Below, piece after piece: positions 33,235 to 41,333 of a DNA stretch of 63,743 nt (position 1 is the stretch's first letter; every line of letters begins with the position of its first letter). The position numbers were made by a program, and so were the translations under genes. Source of the stretch: a virus; IMG/VR virus record IMGVR_UViG_3300050014_000315, positions 1-63,743 of that record; one strand, written 5' to 3'. The notes beneath the pieces are model-generated. The model searched no databases. It was not told where the DNA came from and saw nothing but the letters and a program-made list of their open reading frames with translations.

Positions 33235-34453
33235 ACGAATAGTGTTTACCGTGACTTGCGAGCATCCGTACATCAAGCATAAAGCGGGTAAAATCGCCGC
33301 CGAGATCCAGGATCATATGCGGGCATATTGGTTTCGGGATGCGAAGGTGAGCATCGAGGATATCAAGAGCGCCAGCACCGGCCCAAGCGCGGAAGCCTCG
33401 GCTCGGGCAGAGTTCGGAGACCCGTCGCCGGCGCCGCATGACGACGCGAAGAAGACTATTCCCCCAGTCTGTTCCGCGACGTGTCCGATATGCGACGGAA
33501 AAGGCATCGTGGAGGATATTTCAGCGCCGAACCAGGCCGCGAACTATCCGGTAATCCCGGATAGTTGCCTGTGCCGGAAGGTCTACATTTCATCGTCCTG
33601 GAAAAACCGAGATCGCGTGCGCGAAGTTGCAATGTCCCTGCGAAAGCATGGGCACGAGGTCTATGATTTTACCGATCCATCCTGCCGCAAAACGCCAGAG
33701 ATCCCGCCAGAAAGATTCCCTGATCCGTTTGACCCAGAGCGTGGATCGTATGCGCAATATATTTCCAGCGTCCCGGAATGGCGGCATGCCGTGGAGTGCA
33801 ACCAAGAAGCAATCCGATGGTGTGATGCGGTAGTCCTACTGCTCCCATGCGGCGCAGACGCCCATGCGGATTGGGCCTACGCCATTGGGCTGGGGAAGCG
33901 CACCTGTGTGGTGGGTTCCCCGAAGATGGGGGAGCGCACACCGACGCATCTCTGGGCTGATGCTTTGCTTGACACGGATGATGGTATTCCGCAATGGGTA
34001 TCCCGCGTCTCCATCGCCGATCCCTGCCCACTGGAGGCCGAGAACGCCAAGCTGCGTGCCGACATCGAGGCCAGACAGCGGGGCACCGCCGAAGTTGTCA
34101 ACGAGGTCCACCGGATGAAAGCGGACCTGGATGCCATTGCCATCGCGCTCCCTGGCACGTTCTACGCCGGGCTTCCGCTGGCGCAGAGAGTCCAGCAGAT
34201 GAGTGCAGGGTGGTACAGGGCCGTGGCTGCCAACCATTACCTGGAGTCCGAAAACTCGACGCTCCGGGAAAAGTCTGACGTGCTCATCATGGAGCGCGAC
34301 AAGGCTAGCCACCGGGCAGAGAAGGCGGAGAAGGATTTGGCAAATGCGTTGGAGGTGCTGAACTCCGTCTCCACACACTATCCGCGGACTTGCGACTTAG
34401 ATCGCGCCGACGCGCTGCTACTGAAGCACAGGGAGGTCAAAAATGCCGAGTAA
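33227..34453 (+). CDS. nucleoside deoxyribosyltransferase/TIR-like protein with coiled coil
   Basis: Residues ~110-245 show the Rossmann-like pattern of the NDT/DUF4406 group, related to TIR domains: VYISSSWKNRDRVREVAMSL, GHEVYDFTDP, an AVECNQEAIRWCDAVVLLLP strand-helix, then AHADWAYAIGLGKRTCVV. The position usually held by the catalytic Glu (HLEAG) reads HAD-W, i.e. Asp. A CPICDGKG zinc motif precedes the domain. A ~110-residue coiled coil follows. NDT/TIR enzymes cleave nucleosides, NAD or NADP. Here it may salvage nucleotides, counter NAD-based defence, or be a non-catalytic sensor. Confidence 0.7.
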   Translation: MSERIVFTVTCEHPYIKHKAGKIAAEIQDHMRAYWFRDAKVSIEDIKSASTGPSAEASARAEFGDPSPAPHDDAKKTIPPVCSATCPICDGKGIVEDISAPNQAANYPVIPDSCLCRKVYISSSWKNRDRVREVAMSLRKHGHEVYDFTDPSCRKTPEIPPERFPDPFDPERGSYAQYISSVPEWRHAVECNQEAIRWCDAVVLLLPCGADAHADWAYAIGLGKRTCVVGSPKMGERTPTHLWADALLDTDDGIPQWVSRVSIADPCPLEAENAKLRADIEARQRGTAEVVNEVHRMKADLDAIAIALPGTFYAGLPLAQRVQQMSAGWYRAVAANHYLESENSTLREKSDVLIMERDKASHRAEKAEKDLANALEVLNSVSTHYPRTCDLDRADALLLKHREVKNAE

Positions 34454-34511
34454 AATGACGCGAGGGATGCGCGCCGCTGCCTACTGCCTGTTTCAGGTTG
34501 GGGAGAAGTGA
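34443..34511 (+). CDS. 22-aa peptide (MPSKMTRGMRAAAYCLFQVG...)
   Basis: The start lies in the last codons of the NDT-like gene, after GGAGG, and the stop is one base before the next gene's GTG. It is a short basic, partly hydrophobic peptide. It may be a leader that couples the next gene rather than a functional product. Confidence 0.35.
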   Translation: MPSKMTRGMRAAAYCLFQVGEK

Positions 34512-34512
34512 C

Positions 34513-34740
34513 GTGAAATGTTCTGAAATGACGCCTCGATATCGGTGTCTGGACGAACTCCAAAGGCTGCACCGAGAGATTCTGGAGTGTTTCCAATGCG
34601 CCCAGATACGGGAAAAGATCGGGAAGCTCTCCGCCATCATGCCGCCGGCGCCGTCCAGCGCCGTCTCGATTCGGATTCCCAACCGTCGCGCGGCTGTGGT
34701 GAAACTGTGCTGCTGCGTCTCTCCTGCCGGCTGGGAGTGA
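34513..34740 (+). CDS. 75-aa Cys-containing hypothetical protein
   Basis: GTG start after GGGGAG. The N-terminal half is helical (RCLDELQRLHREILECFQCA). The end is basic with a CCC run. It is the last gene of the plus-strand early cluster and faces a convergent operon 57 bases away. Confidence 0.5.
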   Translation: MKCSEMTPRYRCLDELQRLHREILECFQCAQIREKIGKLSAIMPPAPSSAVSIRIPNRRAAVVKLCCCVSPAGWE

Positions 34741-34797
34741 TAGATTAAGCGTTCTCCGATCATTCAGATCCTTCCTTTCCGCCATCGGACATGCGAA

Positions 34798-34878
34798 TTA
34801 GTGCAACAGAATCAGCACTGCCAGCACGACGGCGGAAATGAATACGGCGACTCCGCACAGCATCAGGTCATTTGGCAT
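34798..34878 (-). CDS. 26-aa single-span membrane peptide
   Basis: The start overlaps the stop region of the RHH-zinc gene by 11 bases. The peptide MPNDLMLCGVAVFISAVVLA, ending VLILLH, is one hydrophobic helix with almost no other residues. It is the last gene of the minus-strand operon. It resembles tiny phage membrane peptides and toxins in design, but has no family match. Confidence 0.5.
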   Translation of the reverse strand: MPNDLMLCGVAVFISAVVLAVLILLH

Positions 34879-35113
34879 TTCCGCACCTCTGGCACACTGG
34901 AATCGCGCCGCTCTCACCCACAATCAGCTCCGCTTCGCACTTGAGACAGTGGACGACAATCTGTCTAGATAAATACTCGCGCATTGTTTTGGTGACCAGC
35001 GCGGAAAATGATAGGTGATCCGCAGCGGCGTGCGCCCTAGCCGTCCTGAGAACACTCCGGGTCATCGTGATCGACGTTTGCTGAACTGGATCTTTTCTTT
35101 TTGATCTCGCCAT
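34868..35113 (-). CDS. RHH regulator fused to a zinc ribbon
   Basis: This is 81 aa. A ribbon-helix-helix unit (QTSITMTRSVLRTARAHAAA...SFSALVTKTMREYL) is followed by a zinc knuckle (CLKCEAEL...CQRC). It acts presumably as a dimeric DNA-binding repressor or activator. It has its own promoter inside the end of the upstream gene, with the ATG 8 nt after the -10 box, and no Shine-Dalgarno. It is a good candidate for the regulator of the leaderless promoters. Confidence 0.65.
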   Translation of the reverse strand: MARSKRKDPVQQTSITMTRSVLRTARAHAAADHLSFSALVTKTMREYLSRQIVVHCLKCEAELIVGESGAIPVCQRCGNAK

Positions 35114-35121
35114 GTGATAAT

Positions 35122-35150
35122 ATCCTATTCCTGCGTAGGGACGTTGTCAA
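35122..35150 (-). promoter_or_regulatory. promoter of the RHH-zinc regulator (TTGACA-N17-TAGGAT)
   Basis: A perfect -35 TTGACA with a 17-base spacer and TAGGAT, read on the minus strand. The -10 ends 8 nt before the ATG at 35113, so the transcript is nearly leaderless. It overlaps the last codons of the upstream 90-aa gene. Confidence 0.6.
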
Positions 35151-35397
35151 CAGATATCTGAGATTTATTTTCGCCGGGTATCCTCATCGATTCCGCAATC
35201 TCTTCGGCACTACGCAACCGAGCGGGGTTCTCCAATTTCCGCGCCCGGATTGCACCCAGCGCGTCGATGGCACCGACCAGCTTGAGCGTTGCCCCTAGCG
35301 CGTGTGTGATGCCCAGATGATGTTCGAGATCCTTGATGGATTCGCGGCACGCCGCGCGCGCTCGGTTGATGCTCTCGATCTGTTCTTCAATCGTCAT
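35125..35397 (-). CDS. 90-aa helical protein downstream of dnaB
   Basis: It starts in an ATGA overlap with the helicase stop. It has two helices (TIEEQIESINRARAACRESI, LGATLKLVGAIDALGAI) and a polar tail. It may be a helicase partner or loader-like accessory, suggested only by coupling. Confidence 0.6.
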   Translation of the reverse strand: MTIEEQIESINRARAACRESIKDLEHHLGITHALGATLKLVGAIDALGAIRARKLENPARLRSAEEIAESMRIPGENKSQISVDNVPTQE

Positions 35398-37961
35398 TCG
35401 CTGTATTCCTCGTTACTAACTTGTTCAAATCGCTGATAGTTCGGGAAAAACCAAAAATCCTGGTAAACATTCCGCCGACCGTCTCGCTGTTTGGGGAGCA
35501 TAAATTTTACCGGCACCTGATTCGAGTCCTCGTTGCTGGCTCGGTGGATAAACCACACGCCATTCGCATGATTTTCGATGTCACCGCTGTTGTGCGCCAC
35601 AATTCCATTTGCGATAAAGTTACCGCATCCAGGCACGCTAAGGTCAAATACTTCCTCGGTCCCCGCCGGCTGAATTGACGCGATTGGCTCCCACAGCAGG
35701 TCACTCTCTGCCCACATCAACACTTCGCGATCATTATGTTTCATCGACCACTGCTTGGCGCTGCTCCGACGCATTGTCTTTCCTTGGTGCGTCCAACCTC
35801 CATACTTCTTTCCGCCACTCCGTTCCCAGCAGAGTTCGCTAATTTCCACCGGGAGATTGAATAAACCGCCGCCGGTCTCCTTTTTGGGCGGTCGATTTAG
35901 GATTTCCTGAAGCATTCTGCCCTTCTTGCCGCGCGCCGGGACTGCGGCAAATCTTCGAATGTTGCTGTCAACGATTGAGACCGTCAGTCGATAGATCGGC
36001 TTACTGGACTTTGTATTCCAGACTCCCCGGTTTAAGGTAGACACTACTCCAATCTTTAGGAGTAATAGTTGAACGTCCTCCAATAGGCCGCTGCTGGTTG
36101 AATCGAACTGTACCTCCGCTCGGGGGTGCTGCTTACTGAATTTTACGCATCCATCAGTTGCTAAGTACCCGGCGAGAAATTCATAAGCCGCAACGATTCC
36201 CGATTCGAATACAAAATCAGGTACCCTCTTGTTAGACTCCCGGCATCCGTAGATTCCCAGTCCCCTCAACCATTCACGCATCGGGTTTCCGTGCGGCTTT
36301 CCGTACCCGTTCTCAAACAGTTGCGTGTAGTACGTGGCAAAATAGCCTTCGGGATGCTCGCATGGCGTGTGCGTCAGCGTCGGCCAGTGCTGTTTTATGA
36401 TCGATCCGGCATCCTCAAAGACTTTCCGGTCAGCCGAAATAAAACTGATTGATGAATGGTTGAGATATGATCCATCCCCCACTAGATAGCCCAGCAACCT
36501 GCACAGGTCGGCATTTTCTTTGACTTCTGTACCAACATCAAAGATCCGTTTCGCCGTAGCAATACCGTCTCCCGATTTAAGCTCAGACAGCGGCTTCCAG
36601 CCATTCGGGGTGAGGAACGGATGGTTCCCAGTGGCGCGCACAGTTCGGCCTGTCCGCGTTCGCAGCGCGAACACTTCCCTGATTCCAGTGCTCCACACAC
36701 GTTCTGCCGTAAATACCCGCAGACGTTGCCGCTTATCACATCCCAAAATCCGGTACGGATTCCCACCAATCATATCCTTAACGCACAGCATTCGGCCACT
36801 GTCCGCGTCCACAACGCGCGTATCGCCGGTTACGCATTCTTTGAGATCCGATAACTCCGGTTCGCGCGTCTGTCCCGACTTATTTCCCTGTTGCCGGGCA
36901 AATTGCGAGAGCAGGAGCACGGGAATCTTAAATTCCGTCGCCAGCATCTTCAGCGCCCAGGCGTTTGCTCCTACCGCTTGCGCGCGGTTGTCGTATTTGC
37001 CTGAGTTGCCGAGAAGCTGCAAATAATCCACAATGACGTGATCGACCCGATGTTTCAGGCGTAGCCGGCGGAGCGCCGCATGGATTGCCATGGTGGTGGT
37101 GCTTTGAGTGTCCAGATATAGAGGCATGTCGTGGATCTCAGTGGCGGCTGAGTTCTCAGCTGATTTTTGCTCCGCATCTAGCGTCCCCCGGTTGGCGGAC
37201 TCGGAATCGATACGCCCAAACTGGTGGATTGCTTTTTTTAGCAGCGCTTCCGCGCCCACCTCCAGCGAGAAGATTGCCACGCCAAGGCCCCTACGGGCCG
37301 CTGTGACCGCGTGCTGTAGCATGGCTGATGTTTTCCCCGAACTGGTGTATCCCGCGAGCACCCAGAGTTCGGCAGGCAGCATACCGCCCGTTCTGTAGTT
37401 CATCCACGGCCACGGAAATAACAATCCCGACTCCCGGCGAGACCGGAGAATTGCCGAGAGTCCCACGGCATCGATAATTTCCGCCGCGCTCCGAAGGCCA
37501 CATCCAACCTGTTGCGGCGACAATTGCATGATGGTTTGTGCCGCGCCGTCGAGAATCTGCTGGGGCGTCTCGATACCTTCCATACATCGGTTCTGAAGGT
37601 GCTGGCAGGCAAAAAACACATTTCGCAAAAGCGCCTTGTCTTTGACGCCCTGCACGTAGGCATCCACATTCGGTAGGCGCGGGAGTCCGTCGTCCAGCGA
37701 AACCAAGTAGCTCAGGCCGTCGCAGGATGCCGCCTCTCCAAATTTCAGAAGCTCGGCATAAACCGTGGTGCGATCCACAGCCCGGCCAGAATCATAGAGC
37801 CCGCAGACGCGCTTCCAGATGCGCCGGTGCTTCTCCAGGCTGAAATCTTCAACCTCTAGCACGGGTCGCATGGCGTGAATCAATTCCTGGTCCAGCATGG
37901 CGGAGCCGAGCACCAGCCGCTCGAATTCCAGATTTTCGGGTAGTCCTTTTTCTCTCGCCAT
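35394..37961 (-). CDS. dnaB: replicative helicase DnaB containing an intein
   Basis: In this 855-aa precursor the host protein parts are residues 1-375 and 792-855 (439 aa together, the usual DnaB length). It shows the DnaB N-terminal collar (LEFERLVLGSAMLDQELI), Walker A GYTSSGKTS (204-212), Walker B VIVDYLQLLG (309-318), and the arginine-finger/DLKE region. The enzyme unwinds DNA at the fork as a ring. A 416-aa intein interrupts the conserved SDLKE/SGDIE motif. It follows the initiator gene directly, as in many phage replication modules. Confidence 0.92.
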   Translation of the reverse strand: MAREKGLPENLEFERLVLGSAMLDQELIHAMRPVLEVEDFSLEKHRRIWKRVCGLYDSGRAVDRTTVYAELLKFGEAASCDGLSYLVSLDDGLPRLPNVDAYVQGVKDKALLRNVFFACQHLQNRCMEGIETPQQILDGAAQTIMQLSPQQVGCGLRSAAEIIDAVGLSAILRSRRESGLLFPWPWMNYRTGGMLPAELWVLAGYTSSGKTSAMLQHAVTAARRGLGVAIFSLEVGAEALLKKAIHQFGRIDSESANRGTLDAEQKSAENSAATEIHDMPLYLDTQSTTTMAIHAALRRLRLKHRVDHVIVDYLQLLGNSGKYDNRAQAVGANAWALKMLATEFKIPVLLLSQFARQQGNKSGQTREPELSDLKECVTGDTRVVDADSGRMLCVKDMIGGNPYRILGCDKRQRLRVFTAERVWSTGIREVFALRTRTGRTVRATGNHPFLTPNGWKPLSELKSGDGIATAKRIFDVGTEVKENADLCRLLGYLVGDGSYLNHSSISFISADRKVFEDAGSIIKQHWPTLTHTPCEHPEGYFATYYTQLFENGYGKPHGNPMREWLRGLGIYGCRESNKRVPDFVFESGIVAAYEFLAGYLATDGCVKFSKQHPRAEVQFDSTSSGLLEDVQLLLLKIGVVSTLNRGVWNTKSSKPIYRLTVSIVDSNIRRFAAVPARGKKGRMLQEILNRPPKKETGGGLFNLPVEISELCWERSGGKKYGGWTHQGKTMRRSSAKQWSMKHNDREVLMWAESDLLWEPIASIQPAGTEEVFDLSVPGCGNFIANGIVAHNSGDIENHANGVWFIHRASNEDSNQVPVKFMLPKQRDGRRNVYQDFWFFPNYQRFEQVSNEEYSE
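35589..36836 (-). other. DnaB intein with LAGLIDADG homing endonuclease
   Basis: The insert runs from Cys376 (CVTGDTRV, splicing block A) to His790-Asn791 (IVAHN), followed by Ser792 as the +1 nucleophile. Block B is seen in RATGNHPF with its His. Two LAGLIDADG-type dodecapeptides (LLGYLVGDGS and LAGYLATDGC) mark an inserted homing endonuclease. All splice residues are present, so self-splicing is expected. Such elements spread by cutting intein-free alleles of the same gene. Confidence 0.92.
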
Positions 37962-37962
37962 A

Positions 37963-38937
37963 TCAGCCCTTCGTGTAGATCGACTTCGGTTGGGTTACCG
38001 TTTGCTGAGCTTCGTCCAGCCACCGCTCTTGGTGAATCCAAGTAGCGCCCATTGCCAACAGCATCTCGGGGTCGGCGGCCGCCTTGGCGGCATAATTCTT
38101 AGCGCCTTTCCAGAGCATCACGGCCTTGTCATGGTCGGCCACGGAGCGTTCATAGGCATTCATCGTGGGATTCATCGCGTCATGCCGGGGGTAGATTTTC
38201 CAGAACTCTTCCCACCAGGGAAGGCGGCTGTTGAGGGCGCGCTTGATTTCCTCCGTGGTGCGATTTGCTCTACGAGAACGTGGCTGCTTGCCGTCGGCTG
38301 TTGTGGGTTCTTTTTCCTCGGCAAATACATCGTGTCGAACCACGCCTTGTGATTCGGCGGTAAATGGAACATGATTTTCCTCTGTGTCAGCGCCGTTAGG
38401 CGCGGGGGGTTTAGGGGGTTCTTGTAGTGAATCCGAAACCGAAACCGAAACCGAAGCCGTAACGGTCGGCTTTTGCTCTTCTTTTGCTGGACGGTTTGTA
38501 CCATCAAAATTACCAGCAAAACTACCATCAGCCGCTCTTTTGCTCGTCTCCATTCGGCTTTTTGCTGCCGCTTTTCTGACGGTACTGATGTGGGTATCTC
38601 GTGCCATTCGACGGCAGTAATAGCAGCGCCGGTCATCTATGGAGTAAGTACCGATACGCGCCATCTCCGAGAGGCACTTTTCAACCTCACGCGACGCCTT
38701 GCCAACCTTGGCGGCAATGTCTGCTACGCCCATTGGCTCTCCAGTGGGAAGCTCTGCAAATCCTCGGTGGGCTTCGTTTTCGCTCATCCAGCAGAGCATT
38801 CGACTCCACAATCCCTGAGAGGAAAGGGAGAGGATCTGCATGTCCCGCTCGTAGTCAGCGGTGTAGAACCAAAAGCCTGGTGATTTCTTGTCTGACTTCG
38901 GCTCCTGGACTTCGGGCGTGTCGGTTGTGGTTTTCAC
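37963..38937 (-). CDS. phage replication initiator/helicase-loader-type protein
   Basis: In this 324-aa product, the N-terminal ~110 residues form a winged-helix pattern (FWFYTADYERDMQILSLSS, then GLWSRMLCWM and DIAAKVGKASREVEKCLSEM) as in DnaD/DUF1376-like replisome organisers. A Ser/Pro-rich linker follows, then a C-terminal helical domain (WWEEFWKIYPRHDAMN...WIHQERWLDEA) with the DnaD-type FW..YP signature. It directly precedes dnaB, one base apart, and probably loads it at the phage origin. Confidence 0.75.
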   Translation of the reverse strand: MKTTTDTPEVQEPKSDKKSPGFWFYTADYERDMQILSLSSQGLWSRMLCWMSENEAHRGFAELPTGEPMGVADIAAKVGKASREVEKCLSEMARIGTYSIDDRRCYYCRRMARDTHISTVRKAAAKSRMETSKRAADGSFAGNFDGTNRPAKEEQKPTVTASVSVSVSDSLQEPPKPPAPNGADTEENHVPFTAESQGVVRHDVFAEEKEPTTADGKQPRSRRANRTTEEIKRALNSRLPWWEEFWKIYPRHDAMNPTMNAYERSVADHDKAVMLWKGAKNYAAKAAADPEMLLAMGATWIHQERWLDEAQQTVTQPKSIYTKG

Positions 38938-39143
38938 TTGCTCCCCCTCATTTCCGACTCGGACAAATTGAACGGAGCTTCCGGCTCATCCGCCTCATCC
39001 GTGGCCTCGGCACTCTCAATCCGCTGCTGAGTGGCGTGTTTCCGATTACCCTGGCAGTATGGGCAACTTCCATGGTTCCTGCAACTGGCGTTCACGGGTC
39101 GGATGCCACGATACTGCCGGCGGCGATCACGGGAGCGGCTCAT
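38934..39143 (-). CDS. 69-aa basic Cys-containing protein
   Basis: Four-base overlaps with both neighbours. The N-terminal half is Arg-rich with a CRNHGSCPYC zinc-like knuckle; the end is acidic. It is possibly a small nucleic-acid-binding protein. No family is recognised. Confidence 0.6.
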   Translation of the reverse strand: MSRSRDRRRQYRGIRPVNASCRNHGSCPYCQGNRKHATQQRIESAEATDEADEPEAPFNLSESEMRGSK

Positions 39144-39388
39144 GCCTGCCTTCCCATGAGAACCAGCGCGCGGCGGTCCAGTTCATCATCTGAAACCTCG
39201 GGACTCAGCTGCCTTTTCGCGCGCTTGGCTTCGGCGTTTTTCCGCAATATCTCGCCGCGGCGGGTGACATCGGCCATGTAATAGCGGGCGCGTGCTTCAC
39301 GGGCCTTGCAGACGCGGCACTCCCCGCATCGGCAGGTAGGTGCTGGCCCAGGCTTCAGCTTCACGGGAATAAGGGCAGGGATGCTCAT
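39140..39388 (-). CDS. 82-aa small zinc-finger protein
   Basis: It contains CRCGECRVCKARE, a compact Cys cluster resembling the zinc part of small phage HNH-like or recruitment proteins. A basic helix (RRGEILRKNAEAKRAKRQ) and an acidic end follow. It overlaps both neighbours by four bases. Confidence 0.6.
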   Translation of the reverse strand: MSIPALIPVKLKPGPAPTCRCGECRVCKAREARARYYMADVTRRGEILRKNAEAKRAKRQLSPEVSDDELDRRALVLMGRQA

Positions 39389-39699
39389 GCGGTAGCTCCT
39401 AGGCTATCCATCCGCTTCTTGCACTTTTCCAGACGGCATAGTCCAGTTTTCAGCGCCGCTTCAAGCACAAACACACAATCTCGTGCGCGCTGCGTAGCGA
39501 ATTCCCATGCTTCGGACTCAGTCTCAAAAGTGCGCGTTGGCTTCCATCCATATCGTAGATGCTGGCGCTCTTCCTTCTCGACTGTCTTCTTCTGCCTCTG
39601 CTTCACGGAATCGGTGTATTCGGCAACAGTCCAGATAAACTCCGTTGCCTGGGTATCTTTGGCGGTAGCGCGCCGGGTGATGGAGAGTTCATCGGACAT
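39385..39699 (-). CDS. 104-aa hypothetical protein
   Basis: The start MSDELSITRRATAK has GGAGG six bases upstream; an earlier ATG in frame lacks one. Charged helical regions and a Trp/Phe segment (FETESEAWEFATQRARDCVF) are seen. Overlapping gene ends place it in the operon. Function is unknown. Confidence 0.6.
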   Translation of the reverse strand: MSDELSITRRATAKDTQATEFIWTVAEYTDSVKQRQKKTVEKEERQHLRYGWKPTRTFETESEAWEFATQRARDCVFVLEAALKTGLCRLEKCKKRMDSLGATA

Positions 39700-40006
39700 C
39701 CGATTCCTCCACGTATCCGATGATGTTGGCAATCGCCCTCAACTCTGAGGCGCCGCCCCCTCCGTACTGAATCATGCGGTAGATTCGGTAACGGTTTTTA
39801 TCCGCCCACAGCGAATCCATGTAATCCGCCTCGGTCACAACCCGGTACTTGTTTTTCGCGTACTTTTTCTCACTCCACGGGACTCCCGTCACCCAACTAC
39901 GCGATGTCTCGCGAATCAGTTCTAATTTCTTTACGGAGCGACAACCCTCAATAGCAACCAGATAGATTGTCGTCGTTCCGGGTACGCCTTTAGTTTTATC
40001 GACCAT
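39689..40006 (-). CDS. 105-aa basic hypothetical protein
   Basis: The start is MVDKTKGVPGTTTIYLVAIE. Two beta-alpha segments and a Tyr/Arg-rich stretch (SLWADKNRYRIYRMIQY) are visible. It overlaps both neighbours by about 11 bases. No family is recognised. Confidence 0.6.
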   Translation of the reverse strand: MVDKTKGVPGTTTIYLVAIEGCRSVKKLELIRETSRSWVTGVPWSEKKYAKNKYRVVTEADYMDSLWADKNRYRIYRMIQYGGGGASELRAIANIIGYVEESDVR

Positions 40007-40430
40007 TGGATTTCGCCTGCTCCTTCTGCTTCGCATGCAGCGCCTTGTACATCGCCAGCCTATTCACCCTCTCGCACTTGGTACACCTGAGCGCGTCGGC
40101 CCTCTTACCTGTTGGCTGCTGCTCGCACACGATGCACATGGTTGGTTTGCGTAGCGCCGCCCTGCGCGCGTTCTGCGTCTCGTTGTGGACCTTCCGCCGC
40201 ATCTCCGGGTCCACCGGCTCTCGGTATCGCGGTAACTTGCTCTTCGGCGCGGGCTTTATCGTAACCATCTGTTCCAGCGGGCCGGCGCGGACGCTCTTGG
40301 TCGGCGGTGTCCAAGGCTTCACAAAGATGCGAGACTGCACCCAGGAGTGGTTACGATCCTCTGCGCACACGGCGGCCAGCATGACAGCAGCGCATTCCGG
40401 GGAGCATGTATCGCACAGATCGCAAGTCAT
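39996..40430 (-). CDS. 144-aa protein with two zinc clusters
   Basis: N-terminal CDLCDTCSPEC and C-terminal CIVCEQQP...LRCTKCERV pairs bracket a basic, Pro-rich middle. The C-terminal part (CxxC-x15-CxxC then a basic helix) looks like a small DNA-binding zinc ribbon. The stop and start overlap neighbours. Confidence 0.6.
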   Translation of the reverse strand: MTCDLCDTCSPECAAVMLAAVCAEDRNHSWVQSRIFVKPWTPPTKSVRAGPLEQMVTIKPAPKSKLPRYREPVDPEMRRKVHNETQNARRAALRKPTMCIVCEQQPTGKRADALRCTKCERVNRLAMYKALHAKQKEQAKSNGR

Positions 40431-40636
40431 AAAAATAGCCCAGGGTACAAGTCACCCACCTTATCCGACGCTGCCAGATAGCGGTAGCGCCGTTCAAATT
40501 GATCCTGCCTCACGTTGCTCTTATTGCCGTTGAGCGTCGCGCGGACCAGCACCTCTCCAGATGCGGTGTCCACTACCATCACTCGGCGACCATCCTGCTT
40601 GCACTCCCATACGCTTCCAATTTTGATGTCTGTCAT
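40427..40636 (-). CDS. 69-aa beta-rich protein
   Basis: The start MTDIKIGSVWECKQDGRRVM is chosen because the upstream in-frame sequence has Arg/Pro-rich non-coding character. The pattern (GSVWECKQDGRRVMVV, then EVLVRATLNG) is SH3/KOW-like. It overlaps the preceding gene by four bases. Confidence 0.65.
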   Translation of the reverse strand: MTDIKIGSVWECKQDGRRVMVVDTASGEVLVRATLNGNKSNVRQDQFERRYRYLAASDKVGDLYPGLFL

Positions 40637-40857
40637 TTCGCCCCGCTTTTGCAGCCATGCCCCGGCGCGCACCAATGGCGGTGTCCGTCGTAATAGACCT
40701 GCACCTGAACGTACTTTGCCCATCGCCAGCGAAGACAGCAGTTCGTGAAAAATAGCGCACGGCCTGGATACTTGAATACCTCGGGCGGATCTACATTGGA
40801 ATCGACAAACCGAATAGCAGGCTGGCAGTCGGCTGCGAATATATGGACCGTGCTCAT
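40633..40857 (-). CDS. 74-aa hypothetical protein
   Basis: The start MSTVHIFAADCQPAIRFVDS lies in an ATGA overlap with the RuvC-like gene. It has a beta-rich core and a Cys/His/Trp-rich end (HRHWCAPGHGC) that may bind zinc. No family is recognised. Confidence 0.6.
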   Translation of the reverse strand: MSTVHIFAADCQPAIRFVDSNVDPPEVFKYPGRALFFTNCCLRWRWAKYVQVQVYYDGHRHWCAPGHGCKSGAK

Positions 40858-41333
40858 GGCCGCGCCGCCGCGTGAGCATCTGCCCATGTAATCGCTACCG
40901 CAAGGGCACTCCATATGTCGGCAGACACACCAAATAACGGTCCTGGAGACTTCTTGGTGCCCACCGGGCCTAGCCGATCAATCAACGCCTGCCGAATGTT
41001 CGCGTCCTTCGCCCGGCTGGAGTGGCAGAGGTGATTCTTGATCTGGATTCGCGGAATTCGGTCGCATTTATCGGGTCCGAACGCCTCCATGAAGCGGCCA
41101 ATCCAAACGCACGTCTCGAAGACTTCCGCGCCAACCGCCATACCGTATGATGCGATCATCTCGATACAGCATCGGTTATAATGATCTAACTTGAAGTTCC
41201 CGATTATGCCCAGCATGTCGGCGTTAGTTTCCTTTCCCTTCCATTCTATTCGCGCGCCATCCCAAACCACATATGCGCTCTCGGTGGGTCCAGGGTCAAT
41301 CGCGAGAATTTTGATAGGGATGTCATTAGTCAC
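40854..41333 (-). CDS. RuvC-like Holliday junction resolvase
   Basis: In this 159-aa product the RNase-H fold is indicated by AIDPGPT (D13), the second acidic residue in CIEMIASYG (E58), and the last acidic site in VSADIWSALAVA (D139). That spacing is expected for RuvC-type four-way junction nucleases. In phages they debranch replicative concatemers before packaging, working with the annealing protein encoded upstream. It is coupled to its neighbours by short overlaps. Confidence 0.85.
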   Translation of the reverse strand: MTNDIPIKILAIDPGPTESAYVVWDGARIEWKGKETNADMLGIIGNFKLDHYNRCCIEMIASYGMAVGAEVFETCVWIGRFMEAFGPDKCDRIPRIQIKNHLCHSSRAKDANIRQALIDRLGPVGTKKSPGPLFGVSADIWSALAVAITWADAHAAARP

